Shown here in pieces: positions 45,841 through 57,520 of a DNA stretch of 64,000 bases. Each line of letters begins with the position of its first letter. Positions within the stretch are counted from its first letter, which is position 1. Both the position numbers and the translations under genes were made by a program. The stretch spans positions 4,893,789 through 4,957,788 of the forward strand of contig NW_006921536.1 of the NCBI RefSeq assembly GCF_000340215.1. The letters are read 5' to 3'. A model generated the notes under the pieces. It worked only from the letters and a program-made list of their open reading frames with translations. It did not search any database and was not told the origin of the DNA. The stretch is from Pseudocercospora fijiensis CIRAD86. Lineage: Eukaryota > Ascomycota > Dothideomycetes > Mycosphaerellales > Mycosphaerellaceae.

Positions 45841-48800
45841 GCGCCGCACTAACTGTTAGCCTTGTGCGGCGTAAGACTATCGACATTATACTAGCTATTA
45901 CGCGTACCTATCTTATATCTAGGCACAACGCTAACTATAAAGCTAAGGTTATGCTAGATCTAGGAAATTCAGTTAGTGCCCTTATTAGCTATCGCCTAGC
46001 TAAGCAATTAGACCTTCGACAACTGCCTAGGACTAACCTACTAACCCTTGCTTAGTTTAATAACGCTCGGCACTTAACCTACGGAGCCTACTATGTCTAT
46101 ATAGCCCTAAAGGACGACCTCGGCAATAAGCGCCTACTAAACTTTACTACCTACGCGGTAGACATAGACAGCCTCCTATCCGATATTGTTATTAGCAACC
46201 CTGTTCTTAAGTACTACGCTATAGCTATAGACTTAGGCATTTAGAAGTAGCGATTTAGAATCGCTAGGAAGGAGGACATTAAATACATTAATATTAGCGA
46301 GTGCCCTAACGATATTAGGGTCCTGTTTATTAGCAACCTAATACTAGCCTCCGCCTTAGCTAATCCTACTGCCGACCTACTCGGTAATAATAACGATAAA
46401 CCTATGCCTCCTAATAGTATAGACCCTAATTAGCTCGCTCGTATACCCTAGACTATTAGGGAGACCTATATCGAGGTGTTTAAACACTACTTAGCATCGA
46501 TATTGCCTATATTTAAAGAGACTAATTATAAGATTAACATTATAGAGGGCAAGGAGGTCCCCTTTAGGCCCCTCTACAACCTTAGTAAACGAGAGCTTGC
46601 TATACTACGTAAGTACCTAGAGGAAAACCTAGCTAATAGCCGCATTCGGTATAGTAACAGCCCTGCTAGTGTACCTATCCTGTTTGTTCTAAAGAAGGAT
46701 AGTAGCCTGCGTTTATACGTCGATTACCGTAGACTTAATGCTATTACTATTAAAGACCGCTGTCTACTTCCGCTTATTAATAAGACCCTCGATCGCCTTT
46801 CTAGCGCCTATTACTATACTATATTAGACATTAAGGACGCCTATTACCGCATCCGTATTCGTAAGGGCGATAAATAGAAGATAGCCTTTCGCACTCGTTA
46901 TAGGCATTTCGAGTACTTAGTTATACTATTCGGCTTAGCTAATGCCCCTGCAACGTTCTAGTCCTATATTAATCGGGCCCTTTCGGGCCTATTAGACTAT
47001 CTCTGTATAGTTTACCTAGATAACATCCTAGTCTATACCTATTCGCCTAACATTGTAGAGCACTAGGCTATAGTACGTAAGGTACTCGACCGCTTGCGGG
47101 CCTATAGACTATATTGTAAGCCTTCTAAATACACCTTCGCTGCTAAGGAGGTGTCCTTCCTTAGCTTCCTCGTATTAACTAAGGGTATTAAGGCTAATCC
47201 TAACCGGATTAAGACTATTACTAAGTAGCTAACGCCTACTAGTATTAAGGAGCTTCAATTATTCCTAGGTTTTGCTAACTTCTATCGTCGCTTTATTAAG
47301 GGCTATTTACGATACGTAATGCCCCTAACTAAGCTTACTAAAACCAAGGCTAACCCTGCTAGAGAATTCAAATAGACTAACAGAGCACAAGCCGCTTTTA
47401 ACGGTCTAAAGCAACGCTTTACTAAAGTCCCCTTGTTATACTACTTCGTACTAAGCAAACCAATCCGCATTGAGACTAACGCTTTATAGTTCGCTATATC
47501 GGCTATTATATTATAGCAATCAAATAATAACTATTACTAGTACCTAATTGCCTTCTTCTTAAGGAAGATAATTAATGCTAAGCGTCGTTACGAGACCTAC
47601 GAGTAAGAGCTCTTAGCAATCGTAGAAGCCTTTAAGCACTAGCGCTACTATCTCGATAGTGCATAGTATACTATTTAGGTCTATACGGACTATAACAACC
47701 TCTGTAGAATTACGAAGGTTACTAGGGTTATAGGTCGACAGGCTAGATAGGCCGTCTACCTCGCTAGGTTTGATTTTGATGTGTTATACCGGCTAGGCGT
47801 AAGTAACCCTACCGATAGCCTATCGAGGCGACCTAATTACGATAGCGAGACCTAACATATCAATTCTATGTTTCTAACCCTATAGTATAAGATTGCTATA
47901 GCCCGTATTGTTAATAAGCAAGCGTAGGATAAGCGGCTTACCGGACTCCGCGACGGCTTAAAGCATATTAATGCTCTTGCTATATTAATAGTACGTGTTA
48001 AGGCAAGGGCTAAGGACATAGATAGGAGAAGTTATAATAACTCCCTAGTCGATATCGCTATATATAGTAACAGCGACTAAAGCACTAATACAGTTAATCC
48101 GGCTGCTAGTGCTACTAGATACATATAGTACGTACTACGCAAGACAGCGAGGGTACTATTAAGCGAACTTGTAGACGGGGATAGCCGAGCGTTTAGAGAT
48201 AAGCTGTTACGTGCTTAGCAAAGGGACGCCTTTGCTACGGCTCGTATAGATTAGCTTAGAAGTAGCCGCAAGACTAGATCTAGTAAGAATTAGTCGATTA
48301 ATACTAATAGCTATTTGCGCTATAAGGGCAGGCTCTATATCCCTACCGAGCATTCGATCCGATAAGAGCTTCTTAAGCGATACTATAATAGTAAGCTTGC
48401 CGGTTACTATAGTATAGAGAGGTCGTACGAGCTACTATCGCGTATATACTACTAGCTAAATAGTAAGCGGGACATAAAGGACTACGTAAACACGTATGCC
48501 GTATATTAACGAGTTAAAGCACCTAAGCACTTACTATTCGGGGAGTTGTCTTCACTTCCTATTCTAAAGAAACTATTTATAGAGCTTATAATAGACTTTA
48601 TTATAGGCCTTCCTCCCGCTAAGCGTAGGGGTAGTAAGGACGTATACGATGCTATCCTTATTATAGTAGATCGGTTTACTAAAGGCGCTCGTTATATCCC
48701 TACTCGGAAGGATTAGACTTCTATTAATATAGTAGAAGCGCTATAGAACAACATCTTCTATACCTATTAGGGGACCCCTAAGGGGATAGTTTCCGACCGA

Positions 48801-49402
48801 GGCTCGATATTCATATCTTACTATTAGAGTAAGATATGCCTATAGCTAAGACTTAAGTATCGGCTATCTATAGCCTTCTATCTATAGATAGATAGCTAAA
48901 CCGAGAGGTAGAATGCAACCCTATAGTAGTACCTACGTAGTTATATTAACGAGAACCCTAACGACTAGGTTAACCTCCTATAGCTAGCTGAATTCGTGTA
49001 CAATAATAGTGTCTACTTATTAACTAAGGTGTTACTATATATAGCTATAATAGGCTAGAACGTAGCTATACTACAAGATCCTCTATCGCTCGAGGCCGAG
49101 CGTAAGGAAAGGGAAGCGGGTTAACCTAAGATACTAGCGGCTATTAAGAGGGTTCAAAAGATGCGAGAAATCCATACTAAGATAGCTAAGAAGCTAATAA
49201 AGGCTTAAGAGTACTAAAAGACCTACTACGATAAGCGTTATATACCGATAACCTTTAAGCAAGGCGATATAGTTATGCTTCGTATAAAGAACCTCCGTAT
49301 CCGCAAATACCTATTACCCGATAGTAAAATACGCCCTAAACTAGCACTACGGTTTATTAGCCTATTCCGAATCCGAGAACCGAAGGGCAATAGCTAGGCC
49401 TA
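45828..49402 (+). pseudogene. pol of Bplus, first part (protease, RT, RNase H, integrase)
   Basis: Protease at 45951 (M-L-D-L-G-N-S). RT open run 46476-46877 with YNLSKRELA, PILFVLKKD and DYRRLNAITIKDR. Catalytic Y-L-D-N-I-L near 47008-47030 (Asn for Asp by RIP). RNase H 47460-47720 with E-T-N-A-L and YETYEQELLAIVEAFK. Integrase: H-H-C-C zinc region 48340-48510, core with I-D-F-I-I-G-L-P near 48590, I-V-D-R-F-T-K-G near 48660 and S-D-R-G-S near 48793, Glu of the triad in T-E-R-x-N near 48899. The frame stops at A-right and resumes at 61705. Confidence 0.9.
45829..45834 (+). promoter_or_regulatory. Candidate -1 frameshift site between gag and pol of B elements
   Basis: A run of six A just before the gag stop, conserved in B3 (about 16436) and Bminus (about 43320). 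In Bplus, gag is in frame 1 and protease/RT in frame 0; in B3, frame 2 and frame 1. Both are -1. Slippage at A6 is a common solution in retroelements; not proven here. Confidence 0.55.
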
Positions 49403-49406
49403 TTAG
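49403..49406. repeat. Target duplication of A-right, left copy (TTAG)
   Basis: TTAG precedes the LTR at 49407 and follows the other LTR at 61705-61708. Bminus has the uninterrupted site GGCCTACTAGTTATAGC (reverse of about 20660). Confidence 0.85.
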
Positions 49407-49686
49407 TAAAGGACGGAAACCAAAACTACTACTACTACCTACAGTAATAGTATAGGCCACCGAGGGTAACATAACCTATAGCAATATAGGCAGCTATGTT
49501 TAGCATAATAGGATAACAAGACGGTTGCTTAGGCTAATAACTAGAGCCCTGCAACATAGGCATTGTAGAAGTGTAATATAAACAATATGCTATACGAGGT
49601 TGGTCCTCTATCTACAATATAGAAGGAGGCCTCTTATATAGGCTCAAAACTCAGCCTAGGTGTATAGGGCCGGTTACTAGCTAATA
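49407..49686 (-). repeat. 3' LTR of A-right
   Basis: 280 bp, same length as 61425-61704 and differing by scattered C/T and G/A changes. The adjacent 49687-49705 gives a purine tract GAAGAAAGGGAGGGA on the minus strand. Confidence 0.92.
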
Positions 49687-49768
49687 TCCCTCCCTTTCTT
49701 CGTGTCTAACTAGACACGCTTTACATTGCGCGCTCAAAACAAACAGTTATATAGTAACCTTAGGCATC

Positions 49769-52642
49769 TTAGCTAAGGCTATCTTTTAGAGACTCCGCAA
49801 TAATACCCCTAGGGTAGTATTGTTCCTAGATTCTATTAACATGCAAAAACAACTTCCTAAGCATCCAATCTACTACGCTAACTTACTACTGCTTTAATGT
49901 ACCGTAATCCTTACTAGTAATAACCTTATCTACTAGTCGGCTCTCGAAATCTCCTCCGTATATATTGAAGCTATTAGTACCGAAGTACTATCCCTTATAG
50001 AAAGCTTAATTAACGAGGAGGTTAATAGCCTTTTCCGTCGTAGCATTCTCCTAATTGTACAGATATTCCTTAAGTCCCTCGTTATTAAGCTAAAGGATCT
50101 GTTTAACTTCGTTCTAAACAACGTAACTTAACTAAGGAATCCTACTAACTAGAGCGTCGGAGATGTAGCCGAGGCCTTCGACTAAGATCGCCGTAGGGAA
50201 AGCGAATAGTACGAAGGAGTTAGAGGCCGGGAGGACGGTTAGATTGCGGTGCGCTTTAGCAACCTAGGAGACTATTAAGTTCTCGTAACCCTTAACCTTA
50301 GTGCTATTAATAACGCGAGAGTAGCCTAGGTTAATTGATATACGGTTGCTCTTAGTCTTTAGATTACTATATAGTAGATATAGTATCTAAATAGAGACCT
50401 CGCACTCCTTTAGAGGGTTGAGGATCCACTCCGCTTTGCGCCCCTTACTATTAGGCTAACTATCGAATATGCGGTCGAGGTCGTCGCCGGTAAGGTGCTT
50501 ATTAGTAAGCTTACCGATCTTGCTTAGCGGGACTAGGCTACGAGCCTTAAGCTTCTCAACCTAGTTCGCAAAGACCTCGGGCTAATGCATGCCTTCGATA
50601 ATAGTAGAGTAGCTAGTCTTATCCTTAGATATAAGACAGACCTTAATGCGTAGGTAACTAGCACCCTCGCTAGCTGCGAGCTTAACTATATCTTGTCCGA
50701 GACGAGCAGACTCCTTAGAAGGATAGTTTTCGTAAGTACCGCCAACCTTAAAGAACTTAGTAGGCTTAGGGACGGAGATAAGCTCGTATACGTAATTAGG
50801 TCGAAGGGCGACAGCTAAGAGCTATAGGGCAGGGTGCTAGCGGACGATTTAGTTGCTTACACTATAAGTTTAAAGGGCATTGCGGCCTTCTTGCTTAGAC
50901 TTAGGCATATTACGTATATACTAAAGGTATATCTTAAACTCTTCCTATATTAGGTCGATAAGGAAAGGAAGATATACTCTACGAGGCTCTTATAACTAAC
51001 TAAAGACTTAAGGGAAGATAGCATTGCTAGTCTAGCGAAAGCGATCGAAGGAGGTGCCTTAGCTAAGAATGCCGGTAACGAACTTGCTCTAGCGATCCGT
51101 TAGCGTAAGGGCGCGAGTAATAGTACTAGTAGGTTTGAACGTATAGAGTCCTAGAGATATCGGGGCGGCAATAGGGCGTCTAGGAAACCAGTTAGTATAG
51201 GCCTAATTAGCCTTAAGGGTAGCGAAGGCGTCTTAATTAGGAACCTCGCGACTAATCTTTAATAGGCGACCGACGAGGACACTCGCCTTAGCACTAGTAT
51301 AGAGACTACAGACCTTAGCGGCCTTCTTAACATAGTTAGCATATATAGAGAACGGCTCTTCTCCTAGCTTACTAAGGTCGTCGAGCTGTTAATAGATAGA
51401 GAGGGCGGTAGGAGCTTCGCCTATTACGGCTTTAGGAACTATATCGATGTCGGTAATAAGGTGCGCGATAGAGTCGCCCTTGCAAGAACTACAAATGTTC
51501 TTAGTTAATAGGATCGGCGAGAGGCCTCTATTTCTACGCTCGCTAAAGGAGCCTTCGGAGGAGATATCTTCTAGTAGTGCATCTAGCATATTAACATCCG
51601 AGTTACTATAGTTAGTACTATAGTTAGTACTATAGTCGGTACTAGAAGGAGCGCTATACTTCTTAGTAGCCTTGCGGAGGGCCTAGCGAGCATACAATAC
51701 CTTCTTACGCGCTGCTTCGGCCTTAGCGCGCTCGTCTTAAACTTCTTAAGGGACCTTGCGGTTACGGGTCGAGCGACGATCCTTAGCCTATATCTCCGTA
51801 GCGAGCGCGAGACTAGTAGCCGTATCGGCCTCCGTTTCTAGGCGAAGAGCCTTGCGTTTAAGAACATTAACGATAGGCGCCTCTTAACCTTTAATAATAA
51901 AGCCTATACTATTAATGCGATAGCCCTTCTCCTTTAGTAGATCCTTAGTTGTCTATACGTTAAGATCGACCTAGACAATCGCATCGTAGTGCTTCTTCTA
52001 GTAGGCTGTCGTAAAGTCGTTAAGCGTAAAGGACAGGTTAAGTAACTGCTTGCCTACCTTCTTACTAGCGGTAGATATACGATAGATTATAGTACGGGAA
52101 AGATGCTCGGCGCCTTAACGACGGACCTTGTACTTATTAACGAACGAAGAAACCTACTTAGCACGCTCTTATCTACCGTAGGCGAAGTTAATAAGGCTCT
52201 TAGGAAGACTGCTTAGTCCTCCCTAATATTCGAAGGCCTAGTCGAGGGTCTTAAAGCGTAAACGAATCTAGGTGCCGGCAGTCTCGAGGCTATAGACGAT
52301 AGGAAAGGCTTATTTAATATCTATATCGTTAAGAACCTCGCGCTTGAAGATACGCTTACCGATAGACTAACGCAAGTTGTTTATACCGTACGCAACTAAG
52401 ATAGCAGCCTTCTTAATGTTCCTATTAATAACGCGTAGTAGGGTGCGAGCGTTCTAGATCTTCTCTTAAGGGTCTTTAAGGGCGGTAACGATCTAGAAGC
52501 AGTGCTCGAGGCTGGTTGCAGTAGCTAAGGCGCTATCGGATAGGGCTTCGATCGGAACTAGGGCGGCTAGGCTTAGGTTAATAGGGGCAGGTAGGTCGTT
52601 GCTGCTACTAGCGCCTAGCGGATTCGGGGCGCCGGAAGACAT
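49769..52642 (-). pseudogene. ORF4: large third ORF of A-right
   Basis: From ATG at 52642 (M-S-S-G-A-P-N-P) the frame is in phase with the clean run 51589-51389 (351 codons on) and with the palindrome codon at 49822 (940 codons on), so there is no net frameshift. Stops are Gln/Trp-type. Coiled-coil-like basic segment near 51830-51650. Block with QLL, L-R-P-N-Y, LIS-P and GGTYEN near 50830-50710. G-M-H is intact near 50592-50584 (Y in A-left, an RIP effect). E-W-I-L-N-P near 50420. The residue after E-N is Tyr here and Cys in A-left, so an H-x-D reading is not supported. Function unknown. The P3 ATG (53075) is one base out of phase with this frame in this copy but in phase in A-left. Confidence 0.72.
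49799..49822 (-). repeat. Palindrome P4 at the end of ORF4 (A-right)
   Basis: Coding strand CAATACTACCC and GGGGTATTATTG. CAA rather than TAA, in phase with ORF4. Confidence 0.8.
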
Positions 52643-53072
52643 AGTCGACCGAGGCGGTTTAGAAACGAGTTTGCAAAGTGTATTCGTTGCTTAACAATAA
52701 TAATTGAAGGGTTTAGATAGAAGGGGGGGTTTTAGGCGGTAGCGAGTTAGTTAGTAACCGAGTAGAAGAAGGAGCTTAGGAAGCTCGCTTTAAATATAGT
52801 ACGAAGGTAACGTAGTCTATATATTCCGCGCTAGTAAAGCAAACGGATAACGGCTGCATATAAAAGTAAAGCTATATACGAGACTTCTTTATTATTAGGG
52901 TAGGCTAAAGTTTGACGATCGATCTAGCTAATTGCTAGTAGCGACTACGCGCCTTTATTAACCTTTAGCTATCGTAGATTCTCGCGCACTCGAAATGTAA
53001 CTAGTTAGTTCGAGTCCTTAGCAGAAATCTATAGTAGTGAAGCTAGCGGGACTAATAACACCCCCGGGGTAG
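52643..53072 (-). other. Region between P3 and the conserved start of ORF4 (A-right)
   Basis: About 430 bases. In A-left the same stretch is in phase between the P3 start codon and ORF4, giving a possible extra ~149-residue N-terminus. Here an odd-length indel breaks that. AT-rich, with a G7 run near 52724. Stop density is intermediate, so coding is uncertain. Confidence 0.45.
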
Positions 53073-53077
53073 CATTA
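53053..53077 (-). repeat. Palindrome P3 upstream of ORF4 (A-right), ATG intact
   Basis: Coding strand TAATGCTACCCC and GGGGGTGTTATTA. The ATG at 53075-53073 opens M-L-P-R-G-C-Y. Confidence 0.85.
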
Positions 53078-53501
53078 GCTTTTCTCTAGAGATGCTCGGT
53101 AGCGAGAAGCAAGTCGCCTAGGCCTAACGCAGCTAATTCGTCGGTATATTAGCCTATAGCACTACCGTTATAGATGCAGCATTACCTTTTACATTAGCAA
53201 GCACGTAAGGGTAGTCTATGCGTTTACCTTCTTCCTTCTTCTAAACACTAAGCTTAATAGCCTAAGGTCCCTATTCTTAGAGGCTATAGGCCTAGGTTGC
53301 TATATCTATCTAAGAGCTAGGAAGGGAGAGGGATAGGGAACCTCCCTTTCTTAGTGTCCTACGTAACTAGTACTAATTAGGGCAGGAACAGTCTCTAGTA
53401 GAGTATCTTATTATCGTTATTACTTAAGGAAGGTTGCTAGAGTCTAGGAATCTAGAGGGAAGTAGTCCTAGAAGGGTAGAGGGGTTAGGTTCGGCTATCT
53501 T
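53078..53501 (-). other. Spacer between P2 and P3 (A-right)
   Basis: Colinear with 6051-6473. No frame is convincing. Confidence 0.5.
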
Positions 53502-53530
53502 CCTAATACTACCCCTAGGGTATTATTAGG
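53502..53530 (-). repeat. Palindrome P2 downstream of pol (A-right)
   Basis: Coding strand CCTAATAATACCC and GGGGTAGTATTAGG. Its TAA (53528-53526) is in the pol frame, 82 codons after the pol TGA. Confidence 0.82.
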
Positions 53531-53550
53531 AAAACACGCCTCGTATAGTT

Positions 53551-53775
53551 CTATCTAAGGAAAAACAAGAGTAAAGGAATAAAGTTATAGCAACATCTCG
53601 AAGGCAAAAGAGCAATATAATAGACAAAGTAAAAGCAAAAGAGGGTAGCAACTATAAGTATTAATATCCGTAGGAACAAGTAGTAAGGACTAAAGCTATA
53701 GGGCGGTACTGTATTAATAGCGCGGAGAAGGTAAGGAAAATAACGTAGTAGAGGTAGGGAAAGACAAGCAATCAT
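53551..53775 (-). CDS. Small hydrophobic ORF overlapping the pol stop (ATGA), doubtful
   Basis: 74 codons with no stop in DNA where other frames meet a stop about every ten codons. The ATG (53775-53773) overlaps the pol TGA (53774-53772) as ATGA. It would be a very hydrophobic peptide with two or three potential membrane segments (for example L-I-V-A-T-L-F-C-F-Y-F-V-Y). Against it: the region is T-rich, which gives hydrophobic codons in more than one frame, and the frame is broken in A-left by a 1-base change and lacks the ATG. Confidence 0.35.
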   Translation of the reverse strand: MIACLSLPLLRYFPYLLRAINTVPPYSFSPYYLFLRILILIVATLFCFYFVYYIALLPSRCCYNFIPLLLFFLR

Positions 53776-56700
53776 TCAGTCTCGGGATCTAGCTATAATT
53801 CTAGGCGGTCTTCGTCGCTAGACTAGTCGAGCTCCTCCTCGGAGTTAGAGTTAGATAGCTAGAAGTCTAGTTCACTATCGGAATCAACATCGGAAATGCT
53901 CTACGCGTAATTAATACGTATATAACCCTCCCTTTGTTTATAAGTTATTCCTAATAGCTTACTAAGATATATCTAGGGATACGTATAGTTGTCGGGCAGA
54001 ACAGGATCTATAATCGCGGTAGGATCCTCCTCTCGATAGGCATCTAAGGTCGGTAGAGGGTCTATAGAGGCATTAACTTCCTCCTCGGTCGGGGGAGGAC
54101 GGGTAGGCTCTCTTAACTCGACGACCCTCTTTAGGTTAGCCCGGGGGTGCGAGTACTTCAAGGTAGCACTATTAAGTTCCTAAAGTCGGTACGTAGAACC
54201 ATCGTAAAGGACCTCCTATACTCTATAAGGCCCTTTCTATTTAAAGGCTAGCTTATAGGAGTAACTATACTCTAACTCGGACCGGTATAGGAGAACTATA
54301 TCGCTAACCTTTAGAGGCTCCTAATTAACAGCATTATAGTTATTAAAATACTACTTAGCCTCTTTACGAAGGCGCCGTTGTCGAGCAAGTCCCTCCTAAG
54401 AAGTAGTAGTTATGTCCTTAAGAGCCTTAGCGCGTAGGGTAAGGAGATCCGCTCTAGTACGAATAGACCCCTAATCGTAAACGCTATACGTACGATAGGA
54501 CAACTTAATAGGAAGAACGGCGTCCCTCCTAATTATAAGCTCTACTAGCGTAAGTCTAGTCGTATCGACAATAGTAGTTCGATCCGCCTAGAGAAGGGCT
54601 AGGACTTAGGTAGAGATAGGAACCGACCTATCCCCTCTATTAGTTATCTTAGACAGGGCATTAATTAAAGATCGATAGCTACGTTCAACAATAGCATTCG
54701 ACTAGGGATAGTACGGGGAGATGCGAACGTTCTTTACCCTATACGAAACAAGTAGCGCTTGAACTTCTTTAGCTATGTTATTCGTAGCGTTATCTAAGAT
54801 AATCTCGTAAGGTGTTCCCTAGCGGCAAAATAGATCTTTAAACAGGAAGGTAGCTATATTACGAGCATTGATAGCGCCGCAGCCCTTATAGAAATAATAG
54901 GCCTCTAGCTATCGAGAAAGACCCTCCCGAATAATATATAAGCTATTATTACGACTAAGATAGACCCTATCGCTATACTATCGCTCTCCGACTGATTAGG
55001 TAGTAGGAATACGCAGTTCTCCTAGACGTCGGTAGCTATTCCTAAAATTGCACTTAGGACAGCTCTTACAGTAGCGGGAGATATTAGCCTATACGCCGTC
55101 CTACTAGTAGCGCCGACGAAGGACATCGAAGGTGCCCTCCGCCGCTCGGTAGCCGAGCTTATCGTAAACGGAACGAAGGATCTCTTATCGGGCTACTAGG
55201 TCGTTAATAACACGCTAGAGCGGTATATTAACTATCGCTTGTCGCTAAAGGATTCGATCTTTAACGAGGAATCGTCGAGAATAGCGAACGACCCGACGGT
55301 ATTAACTCTTTAATAGGCTAGGCGCTTTCTTCGTATAGGTTAGGAAGTAGGCGATATAATAGGAGTCGTCGGAGTAGACCCTATTAAGGATATTATCCCT
55401 CTCTAGTTTATCCGCCTTAGCTTTAGCCTAGTCGTTATCGTTAGTAGTAGGGTTCTCGTCGGCCTAGTTACTAGGTTAGTTGCTAGGTTAGTCGTCGGTA
55501 GCAGGCCTAGTAATCGCTAGTATAGTATTGATATAGAAGGCAGCGAAGAAAGTGCGGTTAATTACCGTATCGATATCCTCTTCTTCTATTATCTCGGCGA
55601 TGTCCTCTTCTATAGCGGGCCGTCTAGAAAGGCTATCCGGTCTAGTATGCTTCTTACTAGGAACGTAGAAGACATCGAAATCAAACAAATAGATCTAGGC
55701 AACCTACCGAGCTATCGTAGAGTTTAGTAGGTTAGAGGCTATACGGTTAAGCTAATAGACTAGCGTCTAAGCATCGATTTCTAAGCGAAAGAATATACTA
55801 AAGAGCTATAGTCGGAACTTCTTTAGAGCCTTATAGACTCTAAGGCACTCTCGCTTGCTAGCATCGTACCGGGCCTCGATCGGTTTCTATAGCCCTAAGT
55901 CGTACCTAATAGGATAACGCAAGGATAGCTCCTTACGGTTACACTGTATTAGTATCTCGCTATAGCCTTCCCCGCTCGAGTCGATAGCAACAATTATTAA
56001 ACCGGCACCCTCTAAGTAGTTAATAGATGTTAGTATAGGTACGCTAACGAGCGCCTTAGTTACCGTATCCTTAGCCGCTTAGTAAACGGAGGTCTATTCG
56101 AATTTAGCATCCTTCTTAAGCAAGGCGTATAAGGGCTTGTATACTAATACAAAGTTCTCGACCTAGATACGGAAGTAGGAGACTACTCTAAGCTAGGTTC
56201 GGATATCCTTCTAATAGGTAGGATCCGGCTAGGATACTATCTTTAGGACCCGTGCATTATTAGGATAGCGGCCGTTCTTATTAGTTACAAACCCGACAAT
56301 GTTTATTCGTTTGTATAGGAGCTAAAGCTTCTCTCTATATACCGTTAGGTTAGCTCGCTCTAGGTCGTAGAGGACACTATCGAGGTTCTAAATATATTCG
56401 AGAAAGAACCTACGGATACTAGGCTCTACTTCTTTATTGTCGTACCTAGTTTTAGGGCCCTTAATGCCGATATCGTCGAGGAAAGGCATCGCTATATAGG
56501 AGATATAGGCCGCGAGAACTTGGTTTATAATGCGAACGAACTAGGCTACGGAGTTGGTTACCCCTTAGGGAAGGGTAGTTTGTCTATATAGCCTAAGAGG
56601 TGTCTCGAAACTAGTAAGGTCGCGGCTATTAGGATAGAGAGGGATCTAGTCGTAGCCCGAGAAAACATTAACTAGTAAGGCTATAATATAGTTAGCAAAA

Positions 56701-57518
56701 GCTTCCGAGAACCTATTAGTCTCCGGAGGAAGGTTAGTATCTCTAATCGTAACTACGTTAAACTTTTGTATAGCGTTAATTAGACGGTACTTCTTTAGTT
56801 CCCTAGGAGCTGTCTTCTTTTAGACTAGGAAGTATAGATTGCGATACGAGGCATAGGAAGGTTCTAAGGTGCTAGCCTTTATACGCTGTCGTATTATGTC
56901 CTCAACTATACCTCGTAGGCTTAGGTTTAGCTTGAAACCTAGGTAGGCCTAAGGCTTATACTCGATCGTTCGGATCTTCTATAGAGGGGCAACCTCCGGA
57001 TTTATTCTGCCTAGGTAAGTGAAGTTATATGCTAATACGGCCTCGCGATTGTATAGAAGCTCGTATAGCAAATCTAGTTTACGATCCGAAAGCTCGATAC
57101 TAGGTTTGATTTTCGCAAGCCTCTCCTCTATTAGCCTTAACCCCCTAGGGATAGTAGAAAACTTTTTTATAATATACTTCTAATCGTACGGACTATCCCT
57201 AGGTAGTAGTGTCGCCTCCTAATTAAGGCACTTTTGTCGCTAGTTAGGATTCCCGCTAGGATTAGACCTATCGGTAATGTGCACGCTGCCCTTTATAGGC
57301 TTAATCTTATTAGCTACCCTCTTGTATAGGGTATATATACTAATCGATTGTCGAACCTAAGCTCGCTCTCTTTATCGCTAGGCTTAGAGATTGGCGTAAC
57401 AAAACAGCGCGTAAACTTCTTTAGAAGTTTCCTTAAGTCGATAGGTGTGCAGCTAGTGGTCCTAATTTATAACGCCGGCGAAAACGTTGGATTCGTAATA
57501 ATACCCCCGGGGTAGCAT
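53772..57518 (-). pseudogene. pol of A-right (RT, RNase H, integrase)
   Basis: ATG at 57518-57516 inside palindrome P1, first codons M-L-P-R-G-Y-Y-Y-E, to TGA 53774-53772. Exactly 3747 bases (1,249 codons), no net frameshift. RT with KKYRLINA near 56800-56780 and the F-L-D-D/N-I-G-I-K-G box near 56490-56465. RNase H ends with VPSKKHTRPDSLSRR at about 55660-55615, followed by an acidic run (E-E-D-I-A-E-I-I-E-E-E-D). Integrase zinc and catalytic regions span about 55300-54650, a GPY/F module lies near 54240, and an acidic Ser-rich tail near 53850. Stops are TAG/TAA only. Makes element DNA and integrates it; inactive here. Confidence 0.9.
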
Positions 57519-57520
57519 TA
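57496..57520 (-). repeat. Palindrome P1 at gag/pol junction (A-right), TAATG intact
   Basis: Coding strand TAATGCTACCCC then GGGGGTATTATTA. TAA 57520-57518 ends gag; ATG 57518-57516 starts pol; they share one base. Confidence 0.9.
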
